From Streptomyces sp. ACA25 (GTDB lineage Bacteria; Actinomycetota; Actinomycetes; Streptomycetales; Streptomycetaceae): a DNA stretch of 64,000 nt. The stretch is from assembly GCF_028200735.1 (NCBI RefSeq), contig NZ_JAQKPV010000001.1:248001-312000 (forward strand), read 5' to 3'. Both the position numbers and the translations under genes were made by a program. The notes beneath the pieces are model-generated. The model was not told where the DNA came from. It saw nothing but the letters and a program-made list of their open reading frames with translations, and made no database searches. Of the stretch, positions 1 to 8,785 are shown piece by piece. Position 1 is the first letter of the stretch; the number at the start of each line of letters is the position of its first letter.

Positions 1-159
1 GACCTATGACTGAAACCTGAGCGCGCCGCCAATTTGCTACATCGGCGAGCCCAGTCAACGAGCTCGCGGCTCAGGATCCATCACCCGGTATCCGGCGCGT
101 CAACCTCGTCATCACGGATCTGTACGGTGATCGCTGGTCTGCCGGGCCGGTTCCAGTGC

Positions 160-762
160 GGTGGGAAGGTGGCCTTCGGGTGCGGGCTGCGTCAGGGCGA
201 GGTTCTCGGCGTCGCGGTCGAGGACCTGGACTCCAAGCAGCGTCTGGTACGCGTCAACCGGCAGATCAAGCTGGTGCGCTCCACGATGGTCTTGTCGCTG
301 CCGAAGGGTGAGCGGGTGCGTACCGTCCCGATGCCCGACGAACTGGCGAGGGCTCTCAAGGCCCATATGAAGGCGTACCCGCCGAAGGAGATCGCCCTGC
401 CGTGGGCCAAGCCGGACGGCGCGGAGCGGAGGTTCCGGTTGCTGTTCACCACGGAACAGGGCAAGGCGTATCACCGGAGCGTGCTGAACGAGGGCGACTG
501 GAAGCGTGCCCTGGTCTCGGCCGGGGTGATACCGCCGCGCGAGAAGGGGGCGCCGCGCTTCGCCGCTGCCCCGGAGGACGGGATGCACGCGCTCCGTCAC
601 GCGTACGCCTCCGTGCTGCTGGACGCGGGAGAGACGATCAGAGCCCTCGCCGAGTACCTCGGGCATTCCGACCCCGGCTTCAGGCTGCGCACGTACACGC
701 ATCTGATGCCGGCGAGCGAGTCGCGGACGCGGAGGGCGATCGATGCCGCCTTCGCGTCGGGG
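160..762 (+). pseudogene. Truncated tyrosine recombinase (phage/ICE integrase) remnant
   Basis: The translated frame carries the C-terminal catalytic domain of a tyrosine integrase: the first catalytic Arg in GCGLRQGE, the HxxR box in HALRHAYAS, the GHSDPG segment and the nucleophile region RTYTHLMP. The N-terminal SAM-like DNA-binding domain and the first part of the catalytic domain are missing; bases 34-160 stay open but have no integrase-like residues. The frame runs on to a stop at 1062, over the 3' half of the convergent ATP-binding gene, so the natural stop has also been lost. Family members are usually about 380-460 residues; about 200 recognisable residues remain. I see no tRNA, att core or other phage gene beside it. 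It is most likely a dead relic of an integrative element; an active partial protein is unlikely. Confidence 0.8.
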
Positions 763-908
763 GGAGGTGAGGGCGAGGGCTCCGGCGAGGGGGAATCCGC
801 AACGGTGTGCACTGCATGTGCACTGGCCGCCTGGTCCGGGGCCGGGGGTGCGGCCGAGGCGGGGCCGGGCGGCCGGTTCCTGGGCAGGTCAGGCAGGGTG
901 CGGGCGGG

Positions 909-1343
909 TCAGGAGGCGTGCAGGAGGGCGTCTTCGCGCCATTTGAGGATCTTGTCGAAGGAGACGACCGCGCCGCCGCTGCCGGGCTGGTTGGCGAACC
1001 GGACCCGGTCCGAGAGGGCCTCGATGAGCCGCATGCCCCGGCCGTGCTCCCGGTCCGCCTGACCGGCCGGGAGGGCGGGGGCGTCCGGCGGGAACCCCGG
1101 GCCCGAGTCGGTGACCTCGATGCGGCACATGTCTCCGTGGATGGAGGCCGTGACCCGGTAGAACTGTGACCGGTCGCCTCCGTGCTGGACGGCGTTGGCG
1201 CAGGCTTCGGACAGGGCCACCGAGAGTTCGTGCGAGATGTCCGCGTCCACCCCCGCCGTCTCCATCGCGCCGAGCAGCAGCCGGCGGGCCAGCGGGACGC
1301 TGGACGCGTCGCGCCGGAGTTGGAGAGACCACCAGATGCTCAT
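909..1343 (-). CDS. RsbW-like ATP-binding protein (anti-sigma/HATPase_c_2 family)
   Basis: A 144-residue stand-alone GHKL ATPase domain of the SpoIIAB/RsbW type. The N box is visible as SEACANAVQHG and the G1 box as VTDSGPGFPP, followed by a glycine loop around GRGMRLIEAL. In this family the domain either phosphorylates anti-anti-sigma factors or binds sigma factors; Streptomyces has dozens, most uncharacterised. No transmembrane or extra domain is present, so it should be cytosolic. The ATG at 1343 is chosen because GGAAGGG lies just upstream and the domain begins immediately; longer upstream codons look non-coding. No partner sigma or STAS gene lies in the window, so its target is unknown. 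It converges with the integrase relic, whose run-on frame overlaps it. Confidence 0.88.
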   Translation of the reverse strand: MSIWWSLQLRRDASSVPLARRLLLGAMETAGVDADISHELSVALSEACANAVQHGGDRSQFYRVTASIHGDMCRIEVTDSGPGFPPDAPALPAGQADREHGRGMRLIEALSDRVRFANQPGSGGAVVSFDKILKWREDALLHAS

Positions 1344-1422
1344 CCCGCATCCCTTCCAGAGCTTCTCCGCCCGCGGCGCGGCACAGCGAGAGGCCGAGTC
1401 GCCGCAGCTGATCAGCCGCGGA

Positions 1423-1438
1423 TGCGTGATGTCACGCA
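1423..1438. promoter_or_regulatory. Operator-like dyad upstream of the ATP-binding gene
   Basis: TGCGTGA-TG-TCACGCA is a pair of perfect 7-bp arms around a 2-bp centre, 80-95 bp upstream of the ATG at 1343. Position and symmetry fit a dimeric regulator site; the regulator is unknown. The rest of the 304-bp interval 1344-1647 shows no other gene. Confidence 0.4.
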
Positions 1439-1647
1439 CACCTCCCGGCCGCGGCCCGACACACCCAGGTATTGCCGAGCGGCGGCAACCGTAAGCGTGG
1501 GGTGGGCACAACTCCCCCCATTCGGTGGATGTACTGAACCGAAGAGTCGATATAGCGATGCTCCATTCAGAGTGATCTGTGGAGCAGATGTGCGGATTTC
1601 GGGGCGATCACACCGGTCAGGGACCGCGGTGCGATGATGTGGGGGTC

Positions 1648-2385
1648 ATGCGTGCCGGCCCGGGGTTGCGACTGCTGCGGGCCGCGGTCTTCGCCGCGGC
1701 CTGCGTCGTGCTTGCCGCAGCCGGCCACACCTTCGCGGCCGGCCCTGGCGTGCCACCGGGCTCACTGGCCGCCGGCTGGCTGCTGGTCTTCCTGGTCACC
1801 TCGGTGCTCGCCGGGCGGGAGCGCCGCTCGCTGCCGGCCATCGCGGCCTTCCTCACCGCCGCGCAGCTCGCGCTGCACACCCTGTTCGGCCTCGGCCGGA
1901 CCGGGCACGGCGGACCGGCCCAGGAGACCACCGACACGCTCCTGTGCCACGGCCACGCCGCCGGGCTGAGCAACGCGGACGCCGCCCGGCTGGGGCACGA
2001 CGCCGGGCTCGGCCCGGCCGGCGGGCATCTGACGGGTACCGGGGAGAGCCTGGCCTCACTCGCCGACGGATCCATGCTGCTGGGGCATCTCCTCGCCGCC
2101 CTGGCCGCCGGCTGGCTGCTGCGCCGCGGTGAGGCAGCCCTGTGGCAGCTGGTCCGCCTGTCGGCACGGTCAGCGCCCCGGGCGCTGATCCCGCCGGTGC
2201 TGCGGCGTGCCCTGCTGCTCACCCGGGCGCTGAGCAGCCCTCTGCTCCTCGTCCCGGTGGCGGGCCCGCAGCCGGGCACCGGCCACCACCGTCCCACTCC
2301 GGTCACCCAGGGCACGATGCTTCCGGACAGCGTCATCCGGCGCGGCCCTCCCCAGCGGGCGGAACAGCTGATCCTCGCGGCCTGA
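1648..2385 (+). CDS. Integral membrane protein heading the copper cluster
   Basis: A 245-residue protein with hydrophobic segments near residues 7-30 (RLLRAAVFAAACVVLAAAG), 35-52 and 55-80, and another near 150-165 (LLGHLLAALAAGWLL). It therefore probably has four membrane helices, with a charged, Pro-rich C-terminal tail. I do not recognise a named domain. The ATG at 1648 follows a GGGGG stretch and places the first helix directly at the N terminus; the in-frame codons before it look like leader. It lies 82 bp upstream of the YcnI-like gene on the same strand, and similar membrane proteins head this cluster in other streptomycetes. A role in copper uptake or homeostasis is inferred from context only. 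Confidence 0.75.
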   Translation: MRAGPGLRLLRAAVFAAACVVLAAAGHTFAAGPGVPPGSLAAGWLLVFLVTSVLAGRERRSLPAIAAFLTAAQLALHTLFGLGRTGHGGPAQETTDTLLCHGHAAGLSNADAARLGHDAGLGPAGGHLTGTGESLASLADGSMLLGHLLAALAAGWLLRRGEAALWQLVRLSARSAPRALIPPVLRRALLLTRALSSPLLLVPVAGPQPGTGHHRPTPVTQGTMLPDSVIRRGPPQRAEQLILAA

Positions 2386-2467
2386 CGCGCCCACCTCCGA
2401 CCGGGGACGGGTGCGCTGTCGTCGCGCGCCCTGTCCCCCCTTCCTCTCCGCCGGAGTGTGCTCTGTC

Positions 2468-3211
2468 ATGAACCGCAACCGTCTGCTCGCCGCGACCGCC
2501 GTCGCCACCGCCGCCGTGCTCGCCCTCGGCACCCCCGCGCTCGCGCACGTGACCATCGACCCGCGGGAGACCACCGCGGGCGGTTACAGCACCGTCAATG
2601 TCAAGGTCCCCAACGAGCGGGACGACGCCTCCACCGTCGAGGTCGAGGTGTTTCTCGACCCCGAGTACCCGGTGGCCTCCGTCATGCCGCAGCCCGTCCC
2701 CGGCTGGGACGTCGAGGTCGAGACCGCCGAACTCGACGAACCGCTGGAGGTCCACGGCAACCGGATCACCGAAGCTCCCAGCAAGATCACCTGGAGCGGC
2801 GGTGAGATCGGCCCCGGAATGTTCCAGCAGTTCCCGGTCTCCATGGGCCGTCTGCCCGAGGACGCCGACCGGATGGTGTTCAAGGCCATCCAGACCTACG
2901 ACAGCGGTGAGGTCGTGCGCTGGATCGACGAGCCGGGTGAGGACGCCGAGCAGCCGGCGGCCGTTCTCACGCTCACCCCTGGTGACGACGGTCACGGGCA
3001 CGACGACGCCGACGCCGCCGCAGCGGACACCGACGCCGACGAGGCGCCGGCCGGGGACCACGGCGAGACGGCCACCGAGGCCACCGGATCCGCCGGATCC
3101 GCCGGGAGCAGCGACACCACGGCCCGGGTGCTGGGCGGCGTCGGCATCCTTGTCGGCGCGGCCGGTGTCGCGTTCGGCGTGCTCGCGGGCCGTCGCCGCA
3201 CCAGCGCCTGA
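2468..3211 (+). CDS. YcnI-like (DUF1775) copper-binding exported protein
   Basis: A 247-residue exported protein. A signal peptide (residues 1-26, ending in ALA) should be cleaved just before His27, so the mature protein starts H-V-T-I-D-P. In YcnI proteins this N-terminal His forms a monohistidine brace for Cu(II) with a downstream Glu and Trp; candidates here are the Glu in VEVEVFLDP and the Trp in TWSGGEIG. An acidic, His-containing linker (DGHGHDDADAAAADTDAD) joins the domain to a C-terminal membrane helix (about residues 218-240) followed by RRR, so the protein is anchored outside the membrane. It precedes SCO1, PCuAC and CopCD on the same strand, which strongly supports a periplasm-side copper role. 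The ATG at 2468 is fixed by the signal peptide. Confidence 0.92.
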   Translation: MNRNRLLAATAVATAAVLALGTPALAHVTIDPRETTAGGYSTVNVKVPNERDDASTVEVEVFLDPEYPVASVMPQPVPGWDVEVETAELDEPLEVHGNRITEAPSKITWSGGEIGPGMFQQFPVSMGRLPEDADRMVFKAIQTYDSGEVVRWIDEPGEDAEQPAAVLTLTPGDDGHGHDDADAAAADTDADEAPAGDHGETATEATGSAGSAGSSDTTARVLGGVGILVGAAGVAFGVLAGRRRTSA

Positions 3212-3397
3212 CCTCTCCCGCTTCCCCACCCCGTGTCCGGTGCCGGCCCCCGGCCCGGGACACACCGTGCCCGGGCGGGCCGGGCTCGTGCGGCCCCCGC
3301 ATGAGCCCCGGCCCGCGGGCAACCGCGCACCGCGGACCCCGGGACCGCGCCGGCACGACCGGCCCCCGGGAAACACAGAAAGACCCGGAACCACCTG

Positions 3398-4063
3398 ATG
3401 CACCTGCGCCCTCTCAAGACCGCCGCCGCGACGGCCGCCGCAGCCCTCCTGCTGGCGGCCTGCGGCACCGGAACCAGCCCCACCGACAGCGTGGCCGGCA
3501 CCCCCGCCGGCACCGCCGACGAACTCCCCTCCGAGGAGGAAGGCACCGTCCTGGACCAGCCCTTCGCCAAGCCCGGTCTCGTGCTCACCGACACCTCGGG
3601 CGCGCCGTACGACCTGGTCGCCGAGACCGCGGGCCGGCCCACCCTGCTGTACTTCGGCTACACCAACTGCCCCGACGTGTGCCCGCTCACGCTGAGCAAC
3701 ATCGCTCTCGCCGCTGACTCTCTCCCCGAGGAGGAGCGCGAGGAGCTCCGGGTGGTGTTCGTCACCTCCGACCCTGAGCGCGACACGCCCGAATCGCTCG
3801 GCCCCTGGCTGGACAGTCACGACCCGGACTTCGTCGGCCTCACCGGTGACTTCGCCACGATCCAGGAGGGCGCCCGCAGCGTGGGTGTGCACCTCGACGA
3901 GGCGTACGAGGACGAGGACGGCCACATCATCTCCACCCACGGCACCCAGGTACTCGCCTTTCTCCCCGGGGACGACCGGGCGCATGTCCTCTACAACAAG
4001 GACGCCACCGTCGAGACCTTCGAGCGCGACCTCCCGCTACTGATCGCCGGGAAGACCCCGTGA
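3398..4063 (+). CDS. SCO1/SenC family copper metallochaperone lipoprotein
   Basis: A 221-residue lipoprotein: the signal ends in LLLAAC with Cys22 as the lipidated residue. The thioredoxin-like SCO fold follows, with the copper/redox motif CPDVC (Cys91 and Cys95) in YFGYTNCPDVCPLT, and the distal copper ligand His181 in ISTHGTQVLAF. SCO proteins deliver copper to the CuA site of cytochrome c oxidase or act as thiol-disulfide reductants; in Streptomyces they support cuproenzyme maturation under low copper. The stop overlaps the GTG start of the PCuAC gene (GTGA), so the two are translationally coupled. The 186-bp gap before it has no gene, so it may have its own promoter. Confidence 0.95.
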   Translation: MHLRPLKTAAATAAAALLLAACGTGTSPTDSVAGTPAGTADELPSEEEGTVLDQPFAKPGLVLTDTSGAPYDLVAETAGRPTLLYFGYTNCPDVCPLTLSNIALAADSLPEEEREELRVVFVTSDPERDTPESLGPWLDSHDPDFVGLTGDFATIQEGARSVGVHLDEAYEDEDGHIISTHGTQVLAFLPGDDRAHVLYNKDATVETFERDLPLLIAGKTP

Positions 4064-4524
4064 CAGGGCACCGCCGCCTGCCGCGACCCGCCGCCGCCCT
4101 CACCGGGGTGCTCCTCCTCGCGTTCTCCCCGGCGCTCACCGGCTGCGCGGAGGACGCCGCCCCCGCGCTCAGCGCGGAGCACGCCTTCATCCCCGAGCCC
4201 GTCGACACCCGCATGGCGGGCGGCTTCCTCACCATCCGGAACAGCGGGGGCGCCGACGACACCCTCACCGCCGTGACCAGCGATCTCGCCGCCACCGTGG
4301 AACTGCACGAGACGGTCGACGACCGCATGCGCCCCGTCGAGTCGTTCCCGGTACCGGCCGGCGGCACGCTCGACCTCCGGCGCGGCGGCCATCACCTGAT
4401 GCTCCTGGACCTCACGCACAAGCCCCTGCCGGGTGACCGGATCTCCCTGGAGCTGCACTTCGAGGAATCCGATCCGATCACCCTGGACGTCCCGGTCGAA
4501 GCCGCCACCTACCGCGGGAAGTGA
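4060..4524 (+). CDS. PCuAC-type periplasmic copper chaperone lipoprotein
   Basis: A 154-residue lipoprotein (lipobox LTGC, Cys29) of the DUF461/PCuAC family. The conserved copper site is present as His83 in VELHETVDDRM with Met90, and HHLM at residues 111-114, matching the family pattern of His/Met ligands spread across a cupredoxin-like fold. PCuAC proteins hold Cu(I) outside the membrane and pass it to SCO1 or directly to oxidase subunits. Translation starts at a GTG sharing bases with the SCO1 stop codon, so the two partners are made together. The downstream CopCD gene begins only 3 bp after its stop. Confidence 0.94.
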   Translation: MTGHRRLPRPAAALTGVLLLAFSPALTGCAEDAAPALSAEHAFIPEPVDTRMAGGFLTIRNSGGADDTLTAVTSDLAATVELHETVDDRMRPVESFPVPAGGTLDLRRGGHHLMLLDLTHKPLPGDRISLELHFEESDPITLDVPVEAATYRGK

Positions 4525-4527
4525 CCC

Positions 4528-6495
4528 ATGTCTGCCGCTGTCTCCTCCTCCCCCACGAGCCGGTCCCTGTGGACCGTGCTCCTGCTGACCGGCGCCACCC
4601 TGGCCACCCTGCTTCTGGCGGCCGCTCCCGCCGCCGCGCACGCCTCGCTGACCGGCAGCAACCCTGAGGAGGGGGCCGTGGTGGACACCGCGCCCCAGCA
4701 CGTCGTCCTCACGTTCTCCGAGGAGGTGGCGGTCTCCGACGACTCCCTCCGCGTCCTCGACCCCACGGGAGAGCGCGCCGACACCGGCGAGCTCACCGAC
4801 CACAGCTCGGACGGAGTCGTCCGGCACGGCGTCCCCCTCCAGGGCGGCCTGCCCCACGGCACCTACACCGTCGCCTGGCAGATCGTCTCCACCGACAGCC
4901 ACCCCGTGGCGGGCGCCTTCACGTTCTCCATCGGCGCCCCCTCCGAGACCGCCGTGGATCTCGGCGGGGACGGCGGGGGGATGGTCGAGTTCCTGTACGA
5001 CCTCGGCCGCTACGCCGCCTACGGAGGGTTCCTGCTGCTGGTCGGCGGCAGCGCCTTCGTGCTGCTCTGCCGGCCGGGCGGCGCCGCGCTGCCCGGCGTC
5101 CAGCGGCTCGTCCTCGCCGGCTGGACCACACTCACCGCGTCCACCCTCGTCCTCCTGCTGCTGCGCCACCCGTACACGAGCGGCGGCCCGCTCTCCGACG
5201 CCCTCGACCGCTCCGGGCTCGGATCCGTCATCGACACCCCCACCGGGACCGCTCTGGTGTCCCGGCTGCTGCTGCTCGCCGCTGCCGGACTCTTCCTGGC
5301 CGTGCTCTTCGGCGCCCACGCCCGGCTGCGGGTCCACCGGGGCGAGCCGGGCGGCGGGCCCGCCGGTCAGGACGAGCCGGGTAGTGGCCGGGACGACGAA
5401 CGGCTCCGCGACCTGACCTACGGGCTGGCCATCGGCGGCAGCATCCTGGCGGTGGGCCTCGCCGCCACCTGGGCCATGGCCGAGCACGCCTCGTCCGGCC
5501 CGCTGACCGGCCTCGCGATCCCCTCCCACCTCGTCCACCTGCTCGCCTTCGCCTGCTGGTTCGGCGGGCTCGCTGCTCTGCTGCTCCTGCTCCACCGCGG
5601 CCCCGCCGTGGACCGGGAAGTCGTACGGCGCTTCTCGGCGGTGGCCTTCACCAGCGTCGTCGCGCTGACCGTCACCGGCCTCTTCCAGTCCTGGCGGCAG
5701 GTCGGCTCATGGTCCGCCCTGACCGGCACCGCCTACGGGCAGCTGCTCCTCGCCAAGGCCGGCCTGATCGCGGTGCTGCTGGCCGCCGCCTGGATCTCCC
5801 GGCGGTGGACGGCTCTGCTGGCCGACCAGCCGTCGGAAGCCGCCGAGGAGCCCGGGCCGCCACCGGCCCCCGCCCCGGAGCCGGCCCTCGTCGCGGGCGG
5901 CCCCGTTGACCCCGAGCGCGCCGCCCAGCTCGCCCGGCAGGAGCGGACCGTGGCGGACGTCCGGCGCCGCAGGACCCGTGACGCGGACGGGGAGCGCCGC
6001 GGCCTGCGCCGGTCGGTGCTCGCCGAGGCTTTGATCGCCGTTCTCGTGCTCGCCGTCACGACGGCGCTGACCGGTACCACGCCCGCCCGCACCGAGGCCG
6101 CGGCTCCCGGTCCGGCTGCCGGTGGCCCGGCGGCGGAGGAGGACGACTGGGGGAACCCGGTCTCGCTTTCGCTGCCCTACGACACCGGCGGTCCGGACGG
6201 CCGCGGCCGGGTCCTGGTGGACCTTCTCCCGGCCCGTGCCGGAGAGAACACCGTGCACATCCGTACCGTGGACGACGACGGCGTCGAGCTGCCCGCCGAG
6301 GAGCTCCAGCTCGCCTTCACCCTGCCGGGCGAGGATCTCGGGCCGCTGCGCTTCGAGCCGGCCCTGGTGGACGCCGGACACTGGGCAGCCGAGGACATCA
6401 CCCTTCCGCGCCCCGGCGACTGGGAGCTCACTTTGAGCATCCGGACCGGTGCGATCCACCGGGCCTCCGTGACCGACACCGTTCCGATCGACTGA
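4528..6495 (+). CDS. CopC-CopD fusion copper-binding/transport protein with C-terminal extra domain
   Basis: A 655-residue fusion. After a signal peptide (to about residue 37) the mature N terminus is His38-Ala-Ser, and STDSHPVAGAF supplies the second CopC copper ligands, so residues 38-135 are a CopC domain. About eight hydrophobic segments between roughly residues 150 and 430 form a CopD-type membrane domain (for example HLVHLLAFACWFGGLAALLLL). A charged cytosolic-looking stretch (about 430-500) and another helix (EALIAVLVLAVTTAL) follow. The last about 120 residues form a beta-rich domain resembling the FixH/YtkA type, probably exported. CopC binds Cu outside the membrane and CopD is thought to import it. 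It is the fourth gene of the copper operon. Confidence 0.93.
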   Translation: MSAAVSSSPTSRSLWTVLLLTGATLATLLLAAAPAAAHASLTGSNPEEGAVVDTAPQHVVLTFSEEVAVSDDSLRVLDPTGERADTGELTDHSSDGVVRHGVPLQGGLPHGTYTVAWQIVSTDSHPVAGAFTFSIGAPSETAVDLGGDGGGMVEFLYDLGRYAAYGGFLLLVGGSAFVLLCRPGGAALPGVQRLVLAGWTTLTASTLVLLLLRHPYTSGGPLSDALDRSGLGSVIDTPTGTALVSRLLLLAAAGLFLAVLFGAHARLRVHRGEPGGGPAGQDEPGSGRDDERLRDLTYGLAIGGSILAVGLAATWAMAEHASSGPLTGLAIPSHLVHLLAFACWFGGLAALLLLLHRGPAVDREVVRRFSAVAFTSVVALTVTGLFQSWRQVGSWSALTGTAYGQLLLAKAGLIAVLLAAAWISRRWTALLADQPSEAAEEPGPPPAPAPEPALVAGGPVDPERAAQLARQERTVADVRRRRTRDADGERRGLRRSVLAEALIAVLVLAVTTALTGTTPARTEAAAPGPAAGGPAAEEDDWGNPVSLSLPYDTGGPDGRGRVLVDLLPARAGENTVHIRTVDDDGVELPAEELQLAFTLPGEDLGPLRFEPALVDAGHWAAEDITLPRPGDWELTLSIRTGAIHRASVTDTVPID

Positions 6496-6504
6496 AGTGA
6501 CACC

Positions 6505-7764
6505 ATGCCCGACCAGCATCCTCCGTCCCGCACACCGCCGTCACCGATCAGCCGCCGGCGGCTGCTGACCACCGCCGGGGCGGCCGGGGCGGCCGGCGCC
6601 GTTCTCGGCGGTGCGGGCGGTGCCCTCGTCCGCCCCGGCGGTACCGGGGACGGACCTCCGCCACTGACCACCGTGGGCACCACCGCCGTGCCGTTCCACG
6701 GCCCGCACCAGGCCGGCATCACCACTCCGATGCAGACGCACGGTCACCTGGTGGCCTTCGACCTCGCCCCCGGCGCGGGCCGCAAGGAGGCCGCCGCCCT
6801 GCTGCGCCGGTGGTCCCGGTGCGCCGGTGAGCTGATGGCGGGCGAGAGTCCGGCGGACGACACCGGCGTCGCCCTGGACGCCGGGCCGTCCTCGCTCACC
6901 GTGACCTTCGGCTTCGGGTACAGCTTCTTCGACGCCACCGGGCTCAGCCACGCCCGGCCCGACGCACTCGCACCACTGCCCGCCTTCTCCGCCGACGCCC
7001 TGGACCCGCGGCGCTCCGACGGCGATCTGTGGGTCCAGATCGGCTCCGACGACGCGCTGGTCGCCTTTCACGCGCTGCGGACCCTCCAGCGGGAGGCCGG
7101 GACGGCCGCCGGTGTCCGGTGGCAGATGACCGGCTTCAACCGGTCGCCGGGCGCCACCCGCCGGCCCATGACCACCCGCAACCTGATGGGCCAGGTGGAC
7201 GGCACCAGCAACCCCCGGCCGACGGACGACGACTTCGCCGAACGGGTGTTCGTATCTGCCGACGGTGGCCCCGGCTGGATGGCCGGCGGCTCCTACGCCG
7301 TCGTCCGGCGCATCCGGATGCTGCTGGACGACTGGGAGGACCTGCCGCCCGCGCAGCAGGAACGGATCATCGGCCGCCGCAAGGCCGACGGCGCCCCGCT
7401 CACCGGTGGTGACGAGGAGACCCCGGTGGACCTGGACGCCCGGACCGACGCCGGTGACCCGGTCATCGCGCCGAACGCCCACTCCCGGGTGTCCGCCCCG
7501 GAGACGAACGGTGGCGCGGCGATGCTGCGGCGGCCGTTCTCGTACCACGACGGATTCCGGGAGGACGGCACCCCGGACGCCGGACTGCTGTTCATCTGCT
7601 GGCAGGCCGACCCGCGGCGCGCCTTCGTGCCGGTGCAGCGGAAGCTGGACCGCGGCGACGCGCTGTCGCCGTTCATCCGGCACGAGGCCGGTGCGCTGTT
7701 CGCCGTGCCGGGCGGAGCCGAGGAGGACGGGTACGTCGGCCGGGCCCTGCTGGAGGGCCCGTGA
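6505..7764 (+). CDS. Tat-exported DyP-type heme peroxidase
   Basis: A 419-residue dye-decolorising peroxidase. The N terminus has a twin-arginine signal (SRRRLL at residues 16-21, then a long Ala/Gly hydrophobic stretch), so it is exported folded with heme. The DyP signature GQVDG is at residues 229-233 with catalytic Asp232; His326 in NAHSRV is the expected proximal heme ligand, and the Arg pair in MLRRPFSYHDG the distal one. Family A (EfeB-like) fits the length and Tat signal. It starts 9 bp after the CopCD stop. Streptomyces DyP enzymes have been tied to copper-dependent morphogenesis, which fits the context. Substrate unknown. Confidence 0.94.
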   Translation: MPDQHPPSRTPPSPISRRRLLTTAGAAGAAGAVLGGAGGALVRPGGTGDGPPPLTTVGTTAVPFHGPHQAGITTPMQTHGHLVAFDLAPGAGRKEAAALLRRWSRCAGELMAGESPADDTGVALDAGPSSLTVTFGFGYSFFDATGLSHARPDALAPLPAFSADALDPRRSDGDLWVQIGSDDALVAFHALRTLQREAGTAAGVRWQMTGFNRSPGATRRPMTTRNLMGQVDGTSNPRPTDDDFAERVFVSADGGPGWMAGGSYAVVRRIRMLLDDWEDLPPAQQERIIGRRKADGAPLTGGDEETPVDLDARTDAGDPVIAPNAHSRVSAPETNGGAAMLRRPFSYHDGFREDGTPDAGLLFICWQADPRRAFVPVQRKLDRGDALSPFIRHEAGALFAVPGGAEEDGYVGRALLEGP

Positions 7765-7824
7765 GCAGCCGTCCGCCTCGTGAGACGACGCCCCGTCACC
7801 TGTCGGCCGGGCTACCGTAGCGGC

Positions 7825-8766
7825 ATGACAGCCAGCCGCTACACCTACCTCGGTCCCGAGGGCACCTTCACCGAAGCCGCGCTGCGCACCCTGCCGGAAG
7901 CGGCCACCCGGGAGCTGGTTCCCAGGATCTCGGTGCCCGCCGCGCTGGACCCGGTCCGCAACGGTGAGGCGGGCGGCGCGCTGGTCCCGATCGAGAACTC
8001 GGTGGAGGGAGGGGTCTCCGCCACCGTCGACGAGCTCTCCTCCGGCAGGCCGCTGATGATCTACCGCGAGGTACTGCTGCCGATCGCCTTCGCGCTGCTG
8101 GTGCGGCCGGGCACCCCGCTCGACAGCATCAAGACGGTCACCGGCCACCCGGTGGCGCAGCCGCAGGTCCGGGGCTGGCTGGCACAGCACCTGCCGGACG
8201 CCCAGTGGGAATCGGCGGCGTCCAACGCGGACGGGGCACGGCAGGTGCAGGAGGGCCGGTTCGACGCGGCGTTCGCCGGGGAGTTCGCGGCCGCGACGTA
8301 CGACCTGGAACCGCTGGTCACCGACATCCACGACGCCCCGAACGCGACCACCCGGTTCGTACTGGTGGGACGGCCGGCCCGGCCCGCGGCCCCGACCGGT
8401 GCCGACAAGACGTCCGTGGTGCTGTGGCTGCGCGCGGACCACCCCGGTGCGCTGCTGGAGCTGCTGCAGGAGTTCGCGACCTGCGGGGTCAATCTGGTGC
8501 GCATCGAGTCCCGGCCGACCGGCGAGGGTCTGGGCCGTTACTGCTTCCAGGTGGACTGCGAGGGACACATCTCCGACCGGCGGGTCGGGGAGGCATTGAT
8601 GGGGCTCAAGCGGCTGTGCGCTGAGGTACGGTTTCTGGGTTCCTATCCGCGGGCGGACCAGGTGCCGCCAACGGTGCAGCCGGGCACGTCGGACAACGAC
8701 TTCCTGCAGGCCGCGGACTGGCTGATGCGCTGCCTGGACGGCCGGACGAGCGGCCCCGGCGCCTGA
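7825..8766 (+). CDS. pheA: Prephenate dehydratase
   Basis: A 313-residue monofunctional prephenate dehydratase, converting prephenate to phenylpyruvate in phenylalanine synthesis. It starts YTYLGPEGTFTEAAL, typical of the family, and carries the substrate-binding Thr-Arg-Phe motif (residues 176-178, in NATTRFVLVG). The C-terminal ACT domain (about residues 190-280) includes the ESRP motif used for allosteric phenylalanine binding. No chorismate mutase domain is fused. The ATG at 7825 is chosen because the catalytic domain starts at residue 5. It is 60 bp downstream of the DyP gene and followed by a 441-bp gap with DnaA boxes. Confidence 0.96.
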   Translation: MTASRYTYLGPEGTFTEAALRTLPEAATRELVPRISVPAALDPVRNGEAGGALVPIENSVEGGVSATVDELSSGRPLMIYREVLLPIAFALLVRPGTPLDSIKTVTGHPVAQPQVRGWLAQHLPDAQWESAASNADGARQVQEGRFDAAFAGEFAAATYDLEPLVTDIHDAPNATTRFVLVGRPARPAAPTGADKTSVVLWLRADHPGALLELLQEFATCGVNLVRIESRPTGEGLGRYCFQVDCEGHISDRRVGEALMGLKRLCAEVRFLGSYPRADQVPPTVQPGTSDNDFLQAADWLMRCLDGRTSGPGA

Positions 8767-8785
8767 GGCGGCCGATCGTCAGGAG

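Noticed and set aside
2333..3985. A 550-codon minus-strand frame opposite YcnI and SCO1
   Set aside because: Low-complexity Gly/Val/Arg translation and full overlap with genes having signal peptides and metal motifs on the other strand.
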